A stretch of DNA of 64,000 nt, from contig JAEYNX010000014.1 of the NCBI GenBank assembly GCA_023412215.1, positions 310,001-374,000 of the forward strand. Reading direction: 5' to 3'. Shown piece by piece: positions 8,846 to 17,325 of this stretch. This DNA comes from Bacillota bacterium (GTDB lineage: Bacteria > Bacillota > Clostridia > Oscillospirales > Ruminococcaceae). Below the pieces are notes generated by a model. That model did no database searches. It was not told the origin of the DNA and was given only the letters and a program-made list of their open reading frames with translations. Every line of letters starts with the position of its first letter. Position 1 is the first letter of the stretch. Both the position numbers and the translations under genes were made by a program.

Positions 8846-9641
8846 ATATGTGCGGGCCTTCGGCGTGGGGCTTCAAAGCGCTATGGAATACCGCGCGGAT
8901 TTTCTCATCGGCATGCTCAGCGCGGCGTTTCCCATCCTGATACAGGTTTTTATGTGGACAGCGATCTACGGCGGCTCCGGCGACACGATGATGTTCAACC
9001 GCAGCTTTGCGCAGATGATCACCTACTCGGTGATGGCCGCCATCATCAGCCGTTTGGTGCGCACCAGCTTTGAATACGAGGTAAACGACGACATTAAAAA
9101 CGGCGGGCTGAGCAAGTATGTCATCCGCCCGATGGGGTACCTGCCCTACCGCATGTCCTGCTATCTGGGGCAGAAGGCCGGGCAGTTTGTCGCCGCAATC
9201 GGGCTGCTGGCCGCGGCGCTGCTGGTGCTTAGCGGGGTATTTCACCACTCGGTGGTCACCCTTGGCGGTGTCCTTGCGTTTATACCGGCCCTGATGCTGG
9301 CGTTTGTTTTAAACTTTATGATCTTCTTCTGCGTGGGCATGTGGGCGTTCTGGCTTTCGGAGATCGGCTTTTTGTTCGAGGCCGTGCGCATCGTCTTTGT
9401 CGTGCTCAGCGGCGGCATCTTTCCGCTGGATATCTTCGGCGCGTCGGTGCAACGACTGCTCACCTTTTTGCCGTTCGGCTATACGGTTAACTTTCCGGTA
9501 GACGTGCTCACCGGGGTGGTATATGGGGCGGATATGCTGTGCGGCTTTGCCGTGCAATCGGTGTGGATTCTTTTGCTTTCCGGTTTATCGGCGCTGCTCT
9601 GGAAGATCGGCTCGGGCAAATATCTGGCGGCGGGAGGTTGA
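8832..9641 (+). CDS. ABC-2 type exporter permease (COG4587-like)
   Basis: 269 residues with about six membrane helices. It belongs to the DUF990 permease pair that works with the COG4586 ATPase. The N-terminus (MRKYVRAFGVGLQSAMEYRADF) has the conserved short amphipathic helix followed by the YRADF motif. The first helix is MLSAAFPILIQVFMWTAIYG. The start at 8832 follows AGAGGG and overlaps the ATPase end; the in-frame ATG at 8802 would overlap more without a ribosome site. The partner permease begins seven bases after the stop. Confidence 0.82.
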   Translation: MWMRKYVRAFGVGLQSAMEYRADFLIGMLSAAFPILIQVFMWTAIYGGSGDTMMFNRSFAQMITYSVMAAIISRLVRTSFEYEVNDDIKNGGLSKYVIRPMGYLPYRMSCYLGQKAGQFVAAIGLLAAALLVLSGVFHHSVVTLGGVLAFIPALMLAFVLNFMIFFCVGMWAFWLSEIGFLFEAVRIVFVVLSGGIFPLDIFGASVQRLLTFLPFGYTVNFPVDVLTGVVYGADMLCGFAVQSVWILLLSGLSALLWKIGSGKYLAAGG

Positions 9642-9648
9642 GGAAGTC

Positions 9649-10458
9649 ATGCAGATCATAAAAGATATTCGTAAGCATCTCATACTCTGGGGCATCTTCA
9701 TCAAAAACAGCTTCATGAGCCAGCTGGAGTACCGTGCGAATTTCGTCACCGGCATCCTGATGGAACTGGGCTACCTGCTGGCCAAAACTGTGTATCTCAT
9801 CGTCGTGTACAAGGCGGGGGTGCCGATTAACGGGCTTTCGCCCGACGAGGTGCTCGTCTTCTTTGGCACCTACATGATCGTCACCGGCTCCTACGCGGGG
9901 CTTTATATGATGAACCTGTTCGGGTTAAGCGACCAGATACGCACCGGCGACCTTGACCTGCTGCTGGTGAAGCCCGCCTCGCTCCAGTTCCTGCTTACCC
10001 TGCGGCGCAGCGACATGTCGTGCCTGCTGGTGGACGTTGTGTCGGGGCTTATCGCGGTAGGCATCGGGCTGTCGCGCATACAGGTACGGGTGGATGTGCT
10101 GAGCGCTATAGGCTTTGCGGGGTACCTGATTGCGGGGTCGCTAATGGGGTACGCCATCTTCCTGCTGCCGCAGCTGCTGGCTTTCTGGCTGGTGAAAACC
10201 AACTCGGTGGCGGGGCTGGTGGACTCCTTCTGGGACTTTAACAACATGCCCATGGGCATTTACAACCGTGCAGTACAGCAAATCGGCGTGTTTGTGCTGC
10301 CCATCTTTGTGGTAACCAACTTTCCGGCACTTTTCATCCTTCGCAGGATGGAGCCGCTCTACGCTGTCTGGGGCATCCTCGCGCCGGTACTGTTTTTAGC
10401 CATTACACGGCTGTTCTTTAAATTTTCGCTGCGCCGCTATGCGAGCGCCAGCAGCTGA
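9649..10458 (+). CDS. ABC-2 type exporter permease (COG3694-like)
   Basis: 269 residues, the second membrane subunit of the exporter. It shares the LEYRANFVTGILMELGYLL start region with its partner and has about six hydrophobic segments. The tract DQIRTGDLDLLLVKP is the usual cytosolic loop of this family. The start at 9649 follows GGGAGGTTGAGG. It is the last gene of the operon, followed by a strong terminator at 10478. Relatives are often near sensor kinases or resistance genes; nothing of the kind is present here, so the cargo cannot be inferred. Confidence 0.82.
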   Translation: MQIIKDIRKHLILWGIFIKNSFMSQLEYRANFVTGILMELGYLLAKTVYLIVVYKAGVPINGLSPDEVLVFFGTYMIVTGSYAGLYMMNLFGLSDQIRTGDLDLLLVKPASLQFLLTLRRSDMSCLLVDVVSGLIAVGIGLSRIQVRVDVLSAIGFAGYLIAGSLMGYAIFLLPQLLAFWLVKTNSVAGLVDSFWDFNNMPMGIYNRAVQQIGVFVLPIFVVTNFPALFILRRMEPLYAVWGILAPVLFLAITRLFFKFSLRRYASASS

Positions 10459-10477
10459 GTATCGGCTTACGGTGCTT

Positions 10478-10515
10478 AAAGGGGAGGAAACAGCTACCGT
10501 TTCCTCCCCTTTATT
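10478..10515. terminator. Bidirectional terminator
   Basis: Perfect 14-bp stem AAAGGGGAGGAAAC / GTTTCCTCCCCTTT with a seven-base loop, and A-rich or T-rich flanks. It separates the ABC operon from the convergent gene at 10601. Confidence 0.85.
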
Positions 10516-10522
10516 GACGTTA

Positions 10523-10588
10523 TACTAAATTTCATCTATAACAACAAAGCGTTGTTGCTCCCCTCAAGCCGGGGTAGAAGAATTCGTA
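10523..10588 (+). repeat. Modular hairpin repeat, short copy
   Basis: 66 bases starting TACTAAATTTC and ending GAATTCGTA. It contains AACAACAAAGCGTTGTTGCT and the CCCC...GGGG hairpin, the two central modules of the longer copies at 13302, 24922 and 50584. It lies between convergent genes. Confidence 0.65.
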
Positions 10589-10600
10589 TTATTTACAGAC

Positions 10601-11068
10601 TCATATCACGCCGTTACGCTTGCCGGTGAGCGTTTGGGTGGCGATGCGGATGATTGCGACCTTATGCAGGCAAGAGCGTATTATCTCTTCCCGCCCCTTC
10701 ATCACACCCGGTGCAAGACGGTCGCACAAGAGGCCCAGTGCCTTTACCTTCTCCTGCTCGTCCTCCACCAGTTGAGCCGTGCCGGTGACTATGGCGCTTT
10801 CATACCTTGTCGTAAACTTTTCCTGCACTACCTCGGAGCGGGTTACCACCGTAAACGACACCTTGCTGTTGTGCGCAAGATTATCAAGCTTCTGGCCCGT
10901 TACGGCGCAGTGCAGGTAGATATTCTCGTTTGCCTCATCGCAGCAGTAGTTGATGGGTACGCCGTAGGGCTGCCCCTCCCCGGATACGGTGCAGAGCACC
11001 CCGTATTCCCCTTTGCGCAGGATTTCCTGCGCCTCCTGCCGTGATGTCAATCGTTGTGGTCGTGACAT
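10601..11068 (-). CDS. Pyridoxamine 5'-phosphate oxidase family protein (NimA-like)
   Basis: 155 residues, a small split-barrel flavin-binding protein. The N-terminus has the usual pattern RLTSRQEAQEILRKGEYGVL, followed by GQPYGVPINYCCDE and IYLHCAVTGQKLDNL. These are the FMN/haem-pocket strands of the NimA/YvbL group, whose members reduce or bind small aromatic compounds, in some cases giving nitroimidazole resistance. The actual substrate is not predictable. The gene stands alone, with CPBP and rlmI upstream on the same strand but separated by 50 bases. Confidence 0.8.
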   Translation of the reverse strand: MSRPQRLTSRQEAQEILRKGEYGVLCTVSGEGQPYGVPINYCCDEANENIYLHCAVTGQKLDNLAHNSKVSFTVVTRSEVVQEKFTTRYESAIVTGTAQLVEDEQEKVKALGLLCDRLAPGVMKGREEIIRSCLHKVAIIRIATQTLTGKRNGVI

Positions 11069-11121
11069 TCTTCATCCTCCTCTTTGTATCTCATTATATT
11101 TATATATATCAATATTATCCG

Positions 11122-11787
11122 TCATCCGATAAACAGGCTCAAAATAATGTGCAGCAGAATGCTTGGGTAGCAGTTCTTGCTTAAAAGCCTCGCGATACCC
11201 ATAATCAAGCCAAATACCAGCCCCAGCACCGCATGCGATATTAGCAGCATCGCGACGCCCGCGGCGGTCGCCCCGTTGGAAATAGATAGGGCTATATCAA
11301 TATATCCGAGGTTCCAGACGGCGTATATTACCGAGGTCACCATGCACACCGTCAGTTCCACCTTAAAGCAGGGCTTGAGGCGGTTCCACACATAGCCCCG
11401 GAAAAGCACCTCTTCAAACACCGGGAGTACAATCGCGCTATAGGCAAGCGACAGGAGTGTATTGAGCGAAAGGTCGCGCGTAAAAAACGGAACGGCCAAA
11501 ACCGCCACGACGACTATGCCGCTGGCGAGGATGTAAAGCACGCGGTCCTTGCTGTTGGTAATCTTGGGCAACACTGAAAGCGGAACGCCCTTCATGCGGG
11601 CCAGCGCGTAGAGCACCGAGGCGACTGCCCCCACCGAGAGCAGGCCGATAACAGGCTGCGGAATGCCCACATCACTCAAAAGGTTCGTACAGATAATCGT
11701 TAGCGTCGCTCTTGCGGCCTGCGCCAGCGTTACCAGCACGATTACCTTAAACAGTGCCGCACATGTCTTCCCAGTTGTCTCTTTCAT
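11122..11787 (-). CDS. CPBP family intramembrane metalloprotease
   Basis: 221 residues, about six membrane helices. The CPBP/Abi (Rce1-like) motif is FEEVLFRGYVWNRL near residue 125, giving the paired Glu and the Arg of the active site. Later motifs with the catalytic His (LISHAVLGLVFGLIMG) are present. Bacterial members act as bacteriocin self-immunity or CAAX-like proteases; no bacteriocin gene is nearby. The start follows AGGAGGCGCCT. Confidence 0.85.
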   Translation of the reverse strand: MKETTGKTCAALFKVIVLVTLAQAARATLTIICTNLLSDVGIPQPVIGLLSVGAVASVLYALARMKGVPLSVLPKITNSKDRVLYILASGIVVVAVLAVPFFTRDLSLNTLLSLAYSAIVLPVFEEVLFRGYVWNRLKPCFKVELTVCMVTSVIYAVWNLGYIDIALSISNGATAAGVAMLLISHAVLGLVFGLIMGIARLLSKNCYPSILLHIILSLFIG

Positions 11788-11822
11788 AGGCGCCTCCTAT
11801 ATCATGGGCAAAATCATCCACA

Positions 11823-13064
11823 CTAAACAATCTGAAAGATATAGAACTTCAAGTAGCCTGTTTCGGGCACATTCCAAAGGATGGGATGGTCGGGCGATTG
11901 GTACCGTGCCTCGATCTGCCGTAAGCCCACGCCCGCGTCCGAGGCGGCGCTGCTGAGCATGTCGCAGAACATCTCGTCCGTCATAAAATGCGAGCAGGAG
12001 CAGGTGGCAAGGTAGCCGCCCGGCGGCAGCAGCTTCATGGCGCGCAGGTTGATCTCCTTATACCCGCGTATCGCATTGTCGGCCGTTTTGCGCGACTTGG
12101 TAAACGCGGGCGGGTCGAGGATAACCATATCGTAGGCGCCGCGCGGGCCGTCGGCCAGCTGCGGCAAAAGGTCGAACACATTGGCGGCCTTGCAGTCCAC
12201 CACGCCGTCGAGGCCGTTGCGCTTGGCGTTCGCCTGCGCCATGGTCACCGCGTCCTGCGAGATATCTACCGCCAGCACGTGTGCCGCCCCGCCCCTGGCC
12301 GCGTTTAACGCAAAGGAGCCCGTGTGGGTAAAACAGTCGAGCACCCGCTTGCCGCGGCTGATGCGCGCAACCGCCTGGCGGTTGTATTTCTGGTCTAAGA
12401 AAAAACCGGTCTTCTGCCCGTTTTCAAAGTCCACGCGGTATTCAATGCCGTTTTCAGTGATGGTGGTTTCGGTAAACGTGGGTATGGGCAGGCCGGCCAG
12501 CGGAAAGAAGCCCTTGCCCTGCTCCATGCCCTCCAACTCGCGGATGGCGACATCGTTGCGCTCATACAGCGCGTCGATGCACTGCCCGTCCTCTTTTAAT
12601 ATTTTATACAGCAGTGAAAAGAGCATGTCCTTGCGCTGCTCGATGCCGAGCGAGAGGGTTTGCGCCACCAGAATGTTGTCAAAGCGGTCTATTGTAAGGC
12701 CGGGGAACAGATCGGCCTCGCCGAATATCAGGCGGCAGCAGGACAGGTCGGAGCCCATCACCGTTTTGCGGTAGTCCCACGCGTGACGCAGGCGGCGCTC
12801 GAAAAAGGCCTCGTCAAAGCTGTCGTTGGCGTTGCGGGAAATAAGCCGCACGCGTATCTTGGAGTTGCCGTTGATAAAACCGGTGCCCAAGTACTTGCCC
12901 CGCGTGCTTAGCACATCCACGAGGTCGCCGTCACTGTAATCCCCCACCGTGTTGAGCACCTCGGTGTCGTACACCCATGGGTGGCCCGATCGTATGGTGG
13001 TTTCGGCCTTATATGAAACGCTGATGGTTGCGTTGCCTCTGGTTTGCTTCATCTTGTTGACCAT
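11823..13064 (-). CDS. rlmI: 23S rRNA m5C methyltransferase RlmI
   Basis: 413 residues. It has an N-terminal PUA domain (ISVSYKAETTIRSGHPWVYDTEV), a linking EEHD-like region, and a C-terminal SAM-dependent methyltransferase domain. The SAM loop is VLDCFTHTGSFALNAA and motif IV is MVILDPPAFTKS. It modifies a cytosine of 23S rRNA. The start is uncertain: GGAAAGG lies only one base before the ATG at 13064 and 13 before the in-frame ATG at 13052. The upstream leader holds an 8-bp hairpin (13084-13107) and a palindromic repeat element. Confidence 0.9.
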   Translation of the reverse strand: MVNKMKQTRGNATISVSYKAETTIRSGHPWVYDTEVLNTVGDYSDGDLVDVLSTRGKYLGTGFINGNSKIRVRLISRNANDSFDEAFFERRLRHAWDYRKTVMGSDLSCCRLIFGEADLFPGLTIDRFDNILVAQTLSLGIEQRKDMLFSLLYKILKEDGQCIDALYERNDVAIRELEGMEQGKGFFPLAGLPIPTFTETTITENGIEYRVDFENGQKTGFFLDQKYNRQAVARISRGKRVLDCFTHTGSFALNAARGGAAHVLAVDISQDAVTMAQANAKRNGLDGVVDCKAANVFDLLPQLADGPRGAYDMVILDPPAFTKSRKTADNAIRGYKEINLRAMKLLPPGGYLATCSCSHFMTDEMFCDMLSSAASDAGVGLRQIEARYQSPDHPILWNVPETGYLKFYIFQIV

Positions 13065-13083
13065 GCCTTTCCAACATGCTGTT

Positions 13084-13107
13084 GCGGTACCGTGTTTATG
13101 GTACCGC
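13084..13107 (-). other. Hairpin in the rlmI 5' leader
   Basis: GCGGTACC (13084-13091) pairs with GGTACCGC (13100-13107) across an eight-base loop, 20 bases before the rlmI start. No T-run follows, so it is not a standard terminator. Confidence 0.55.
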
Positions 13108-13110
13108 GTT

Positions 13111-13211
13111 ATACTTATTTCAATTAGAAATATAGAAAAATTCGAGCAAAAGGCCCCATTTATGCCTTTTGTAAAGAATTTTTACATAATATTTCTTATT
13201 GAAATTAGTAT
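13111..13211 (+). repeat. Palindromic element family, copy 1
   Basis: 101 bases, beginning ATACTTATTTCAATTAGAAA and ending TTGAAATTAGTAT. The ends are inverted copies of each other with about two mismatches in 23 bases, and the whole unit can fold back on itself around GCAAAAGGCC...GCCTTTTG. Copies 2 (38228) and 3 (42029) share the end sequences and the CAAAAGG core. It contains no gene; open frames through it encode repeat-derived FVKNFY peptides. The size and ends fit a MITE; a TA target is possible but not shown. Confidence 0.8.
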
Positions 13212-13248
13212 TAGGCCCTTGCGGTGCAGGGCCTCAGCCATGTTTTAT

Positions 13249-13257
13249 ATTATAGCA
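13249..13257 (-). promoter_or_regulatory. Possible rlmI promoter (extended -10)
   Basis: On the minus strand TGCTATAAT, with no good -35. It would place the palindromic element at 13111 and a second small hairpin (AGGCCCT/AGGGCCT, 13213-13234) inside the rlmI leader. Confidence 0.45.
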
Positions 13258-13301
13258 AATACTTTAACTGAATACCAGTTTTCTGAAAGTCAATTTATAG
13301 A

Positions 13302-13492
13302 ATACTAATTCTTTTTTAAAAAAAGTGATAAAATCACTCCTTTTAACCCCCGTCTTTGGCGGGGGTGCAACAACGTTTTACGTTGTTGCAGAAAGCGTAT
13401 GAACGGCATTGAGGCCGCTAAACGCCGCCCGCGCCGACGACAGCATGTTTGAGAAGGGGATTTTATCCTCTTTTCAAATGGAATTTAGTATA
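13302..13492 (+). repeat. Modular hairpin repeat, long copy
   Basis: 191 bases from ATACTAATTC to GAATTTAGTAT, which are inverted ends. In order it holds AAAGTGATAAAATCACT (hairpin), CCCCCGTCTTTGGCGGGGG (hairpin), GCAACAACG...CGTTGTTGC (hairpin), a GGCATTGAGGCCGC stretch and AGGGGATTTTATCCTCTT (hairpin). The module order matches the reverse complement of the copy at 24922. It fills most of the gap between rlmI and putP. Confidence 0.75.
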
Positions 13493-13527
13493 AAAAGTAC
13501 AAATTTCGCAAAATACTGCTGTTTTTC

Positions 13528-13556
13528 TTGCAAAGATTTCGGCTGTTCTATATAAT
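13528..13556 (+). promoter_or_regulatory. putP promoter
   Basis: TTGCAA (13528-13533), 17 bases, TATAAT (13551-13556). The putP start is 60 bases downstream. Confidence 0.75.
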
Positions 13557-13615
13557 TTATACAAGCATTTCTGCGCCGTTGTAAAGCGTTAAAGTAAATT
13601 GAGGAGGATAAACAC

Positions 13616-15178
13616 ATGAACATGAACTCTGTGCAGATTTTGATCTCTATGAGTTTGTACATCGTGCTGGTGGTAGGCATTGGTGTATACTACGCAAAGC
13701 GTGCCAACGAGAACCCGGACAACTACTTTTTAGGCGGCAGAAGCCTCGGACCGTGGGTGGCGGCGATGAGCGCCGAGGCCTCGGATATGAGCGGCTGGCT
13801 GCTGATGGGTCTGCCGGGCGTCGCCTACTGGTGCGGCCTTGCCGACGCCACCTGGACGGCCGTCGGCCTGGCTATAGGCACCTACATAAACTGGCGGCTT
13901 GTAGCCAAAAGGCTTCGCCACTACTCGCAGGTGGCGGGCAACTCCATTACTATCCCCCAATTCTTCAGCAACCGTTTTAAAGAGAATAAAAAGGTGATTA
14001 TGATGATAGCGGCGCTTTTCATCCTTGTTTTCTTTACGGTGTACGCCGCAAGCTGCTTTGTTACCTGCGGCAAGCTGTTCTCGGCGCTGTTCGGGCTTGA
14101 TTACCAGCTGATGATGATCATCGGCGCGGTATTTGTTATTATTTATACCTTTCTCGGCGGCTTCCTCGCCGAAAGCTCCTCCGACTTTATACAGGGCATC
14201 GTAATGATTTTAGCGCTTGTGCTCGTGCTTATAACCGGCACCATTGCCGCGGGCGGCCCCGCAGCAATCTTTAACAACGTTAAAGAGTTCCCCGGCTTCC
14301 TTGAGTTTTTCGGCATAGCACAACCTAAGGTTGCAGACGGTTTGCAGCAGGTTGCAAACGGGGTTCCGCAGTTCGGCGCTGCGGGAAGCTACGGAATTTT
14401 AACCATCCTTTCCACCCTCTCGTGGGGCCTCGGTTACTTCGGCATGCCGCAGGTACTCTTACGCTTTATGGCTATCCGCCGTTCCTCCGAGCTTAAAAAG
14501 TCAAGAATCATCGCCACCTCCTGGTGCGTCATTTCACTGGCGGCGGCTGTAGCCATCGGCGTTATTGGCAGGGCACTTTATCCCACCGAGCTGCTCACCT
14601 CCGGTGCTGCCGAAAACATCTTTATTGTCCTTTCCACGAACCTATTGCCGCCGCTGATCGCGGGCGTGGTGATGTCCGGCATCTTAGCCGCCACCATGAG
14701 CTCCTCCGACTCCTATCTGCTCATCGCCTCTTCGGCCTTCGCCAAGGACGCGTTCAAGGGTGTGTTTAAAAAGGATGCGACCAACAAACAGGTGATGACG
14801 CTTTCACGAATCACGCTGCTGCTGATTGCCCTCTTTGGCATTATCATCGCGCTGGATGAAAACAGCGTCATCTTCACCGTGGTTTCGTTTGCATGGGCGG
14901 GCTTCGGCGCCACCTTCGGCCCGCTGATGCTCTTCTCGCTGTTCTGGAAGCGCATCAACCGCGCGGGCGCGATTGCGGGCATGCTCGCCGGCGGCGGCAT
15001 GGTGTTTTTATGGAAGCTTGTGCTCAAGCCCATCGGCGGCGTCTTTGGTATCTACGAGCTGCTGCCCGCCTTTGTGGTATCCTGCATTGTGATTGTGGTG
15101 GTTTCACTGCTCACCCAAAAGCCCTCCGGCGAAATCGAGCAGGAGTTTGAACTGGCAAAGGCCATGCAGGAGGAATAA
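13616..15178 (+). CDS. putP: Sodium/proline symporter PutP
   Basis: 520 residues with about 13 membrane helices, typical for PutP of the solute:sodium symporter family. It imports proline with Na+. Diagnostic segments are NYFLGGRSLGPWVAAMSAEASDMSGW in the first loops (two parts of one conserved tract), GGFLAESSSDFIQG and the SSSDSYLLIASS helix late in the protein. The start follows GAGGAGGATAAACAC. The gene stands alone between its own promoter and a terminator at 15196. Proline can serve as an osmolyte or a Stickland substrate in clostridia. Confidence 0.93.
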   Translation: MNMNSVQILISMSLYIVLVVGIGVYYAKRANENPDNYFLGGRSLGPWVAAMSAEASDMSGWLLMGLPGVAYWCGLADATWTAVGLAIGTYINWRLVAKRLRHYSQVAGNSITIPQFFSNRFKENKKVIMMIAALFILVFFTVYAASCFVTCGKLFSALFGLDYQLMMIIGAVFVIIYTFLGGFLAESSSDFIQGIVMILALVLVLITGTIAAGGPAAIFNNVKEFPGFLEFFGIAQPKVADGLQQVANGVPQFGAAGSYGILTILSTLSWGLGYFGMPQVLLRFMAIRRSSELKKSRIIATSWCVISLAAAVAIGVIGRALYPTELLTSGAAENIFIVLSTNLLPPLIAGVVMSGILAATMSSSDSYLLIASSAFAKDAFKGVFKKDATNKQVMTLSRITLLLIALFGIIIALDENSVIFTVVSFAWAGFGATFGPLMLFSLFWKRINRAGAIAGMLAGGGMVFLWKLVLKPIGGVFGIYELLPAFVVSCIVIVVVSLLTQKPSGEIEQEFELAKAMQEE

Positions 15179-15195
15179 TCGGCCATAGCTCTTTA

Positions 15196-15229
15196 CACCG
15201 GGCAGTACCCGCTGCCCGGTGCTTTTTAT
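15196..15229 (+). terminator. putP terminator
   Basis: CACCGGGCAG TACCCG CTGCCCGGTG followed by CTTTTTATT: a 10-bp stem, six-base loop and T-run. Confidence 0.9.
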
Positions 15230-15289
15230 TAGTATCACGACATAAAAGGCTCAAGAGGCCCATAATTGCATAAAAATTTACTTTTTAAT

Positions 15290-15318
15290 TTGACAATATA
15301 TTTACGTGCCGTTATAAT
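15290..15318 (+). promoter_or_regulatory. Strong sigma-A promoter of the chemoreceptor gene
   Basis: Consensus TTGACA (15290-15295), 17 bases, consensus TATAAT (15313-15318). It lies 264 bases before the gene, leaving a long leader. Confidence 0.85.
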
Positions 15319-15324
15319 ATAGGA

Positions 15325-15582
15325 TAACGACGACGGTGTCAATGAAAGGCTGGAGAGCATCTTTAGCTTTTTGTTGCATCGTTATTTTGTTATACAGGTT
15401 CTGGTTGAGGCAGAAAATAAACCTGCCGCTTCAAACACGCTGTTTTATAAACGCGGCGCGCGCGGCTCTACGCCGCGGAATAAGTATTGTAAAGGATAAG
15501 GGGATAGATAGAAGAACCGACATTTTAAATGCCTTGTAATGCGAGTTTGACAGAACGGGGCTTGGGAAAGGGATGAAACTTT
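15325..15582 (+). other. Long 5' leader of the chemoreceptor gene
   Basis: About 258 transcribed bases with no convincing gene. A hairpin CGCGGCG (15452-15458) / CGCCGCG (15471-15477) is visible. I looked for c-di-GMP riboswitch landmarks and did not find them. A possible 67-codon frame from 15336 starts at GTG with no ribosome site and resembles no protein I know. Confidence 0.4.
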
Positions 15583-17295
15583 TTGAGCAAGGCAAATAAG
15601 GCAACGATTCAAAACAGCACCTTAAGAAGACGGCTGTCACTCTGCTTTGCAGTTATGCTGCTGCTTACCATCACGACATTCGCCGCCTTCGGCACGGTAT
15701 TCATGTTCAAGTACGGCTATTCACTGCCCATCGTCATGATATTGGCGGGGGTGATCCTGTTCTGGCTGCTGCTCTATTTTGTGGGCTACCGCATCATTGT
15801 ATACCCACTTTACCGCGCTTATGGCCAGATTACCGCCTCCACCGACGAGATGGCCTGCGGAAACCTCGACGCCGCAGCGGGCATGGGCGAGGGGACCCAT
15901 CTCAGCGAGCTTACCAAGAGCATCCGCGCGCTGAGCGGCAGTTTAAACGTCTACATCTTTGAGATAGCGGGGGTGCTCTCGCACCTCTCCGCAGGCGACA
16001 TGGCCGTTTCGCTCACAAACTCCAAGCAGTATACGGGGGATTTCGTCCCCATTAAAAACGCGCTTAAGCGCATCATTCTCTCGCTCAACCAAACCTTTGC
16101 CGAGATCAACGCCTTGGTAAACCGGCTCACCAAGGTTTCGCTCCAGCTCAGCAACAGCGCGGGCTCTCTGGCACAGGGCGCGACCGAGCAGGCACAGGAG
16201 ATCGCAAACCTTTCTGAGGTTGTGTCGGGTATCGACCGCCACACCCTCAGCAACGCCGAAAACGCCCGCCTTGCGGCGGAGAGCGCGCTTGCCGCTAAAG
16301 ACAAGGCCTCGACGGGCGACGAGCACATGAGCCACCTGCTCACCTCGATGGAGGAGATCGGCGCCGCCTCCAACGACATTTCCGCCATCATCCAGCTGAT
16401 AGACAGCATCGCCTTTCAAACCAACGTGCTGGCGCTCAACGCTTCGGTGGAGGCCGCTCGGGCCGGTGCGGCGGGCAAAGGCTTTGCGGTGGTGGCGAAC
16501 GAGGTAAAACAGCTCGCCTTAAAGAGCGCCGACGCGGCAAAGCAGACCGAGGAGCTTATACGCACCAGCATGTCAAGGGTGCAGGAGGGCGTAAAAACCG
16601 CGGAGCAAACGGCGGAGGTATTCAAAGACATCCGCTCGGCGGTGGATGTTACCGCCGAATTGAGCGGAAAAATCGCCGAGCTGTCGCAGGCGCAGGCGCA
16701 GGACATCACGCGCACCACCGCAATCATCTCCGAGATCTCCGGGGTGGTGGAGCACAGCGCCGCCGACGCGCAGGAGGTGGCTGCCGTCAGCGACGAGCTG
16801 AGCAATCAGGCAGTCGGCCTTAAAACGCTGATGAAACGCTTCCGCTTAAAAGATAAGGCCGATACCAGCGGGGACGCAAGGCGTGCTTCCCTGCTTGACA
16901 CCTCCGCGCGCTCGCTAATGGAGCGGCTAAAGAGGAGCCTGCCGCAGACCGATCCCGCCGGGTACGACGCCCTGCTGCAAAGGGCGGTGGACAGTGTGCC
17001 GAGCGTGGAATGCCTTTACCTCATCGGCAGCGATGGCTTACAGGTGAGCAGTACGGTGATGAGCAGCGCCATTTCACAAAGCCTGTCGGAGGAGTTCCAG
17101 CCCGCGCAGAAGGGCGACTGCCACAGCGCGAAGCGGTATTTTGCCAAAGCGCTCAAGCTGGGCGGTGCCATCTACCAAAGCGAAGAATACATATCGGGGG
17201 CAACGGGCGGGTTGTGCCGCACCTATTCCTCCTTATGTGCTACCGGTGAAGGGCAGATTATTGTGTGCGTCGATATGCAGTACCGCTTTGATTAA
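15583..17295 (+). CDS. Methyl-accepting chemotaxis protein with C-terminal Cache-like domain
   Basis: 570 residues. Two membrane helices (about 18-42 and 48-72) are joined by only about five residues, so there is no extracellular sensor domain. A HAMP-like region follows, then the signalling domain, with the hairpin tip IDSIAFQTNVLALNASVEAA near 273 and GKGFAVVANEVKQLA after it. The last ~140 residues (from about 427) form an extra domain with VECLYLIGSDGLQVSS and YISGATGGLCRTYSS, resembling a cytoplasmic Cache/PDC sensor. The receptor therefore probably senses inside the cell. The start is TTG after AAAGGGATG. No other chemotaxis genes are in the window. Confidence 0.82.
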   Translation: MSKANKATIQNSTLRRRLSLCFAVMLLLTITTFAAFGTVFMFKYGYSLPIVMILAGVILFWLLLYFVGYRIIVYPLYRAYGQITASTDEMACGNLDAAAGMGEGTHLSELTKSIRALSGSLNVYIFEIAGVLSHLSAGDMAVSLTNSKQYTGDFVPIKNALKRIILSLNQTFAEINALVNRLTKVSLQLSNSAGSLAQGATEQAQEIANLSEVVSGIDRHTLSNAENARLAAESALAAKDKASTGDEHMSHLLTSMEEIGAASNDISAIIQLIDSIAFQTNVLALNASVEAARAGAAGKGFAVVANEVKQLALKSADAAKQTEELIRTSMSRVQEGVKTAEQTAEVFKDIRSAVDVTAELSGKIAELSQAQAQDITRTTAIISEISGVVEHSAADAQEVAAVSDELSNQAVGLKTLMKRFRLKDKADTSGDARRASLLDTSARSLMERLKRSLPQTDPAGYDALLQRAVDSVPSVECLYLIGSDGLQVSSTVMSSAISQSLSEEFQPAQKGDCHSAKRYFAKALKLGGAIYQSEEYISGATGGLCRTYSSLCATGEGQIIVCVDMQYRFD

Positions 17296-17325
17296 GTGAA
17301 TATAAAACAAACATATTGGAGTTAA

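Noticed and set aside
7853..10458. The ABC exporter as part of the CRISPR defence locus
   Set aside because: It has its own promoter and a terminator separates it from the array; the family has no known defence role.
15228..15487. Further palindromic element ends (ATTAGTAT at 15228, AATAAGTAT at 15479)
   Set aside because: Both look like right ends, with no matching left end or internal modules between them.
15325..15582. c-di-GMP riboswitch before the chemoreceptor gene
   Set aside because: The conserved core segments of GEMM-type switches were not found.
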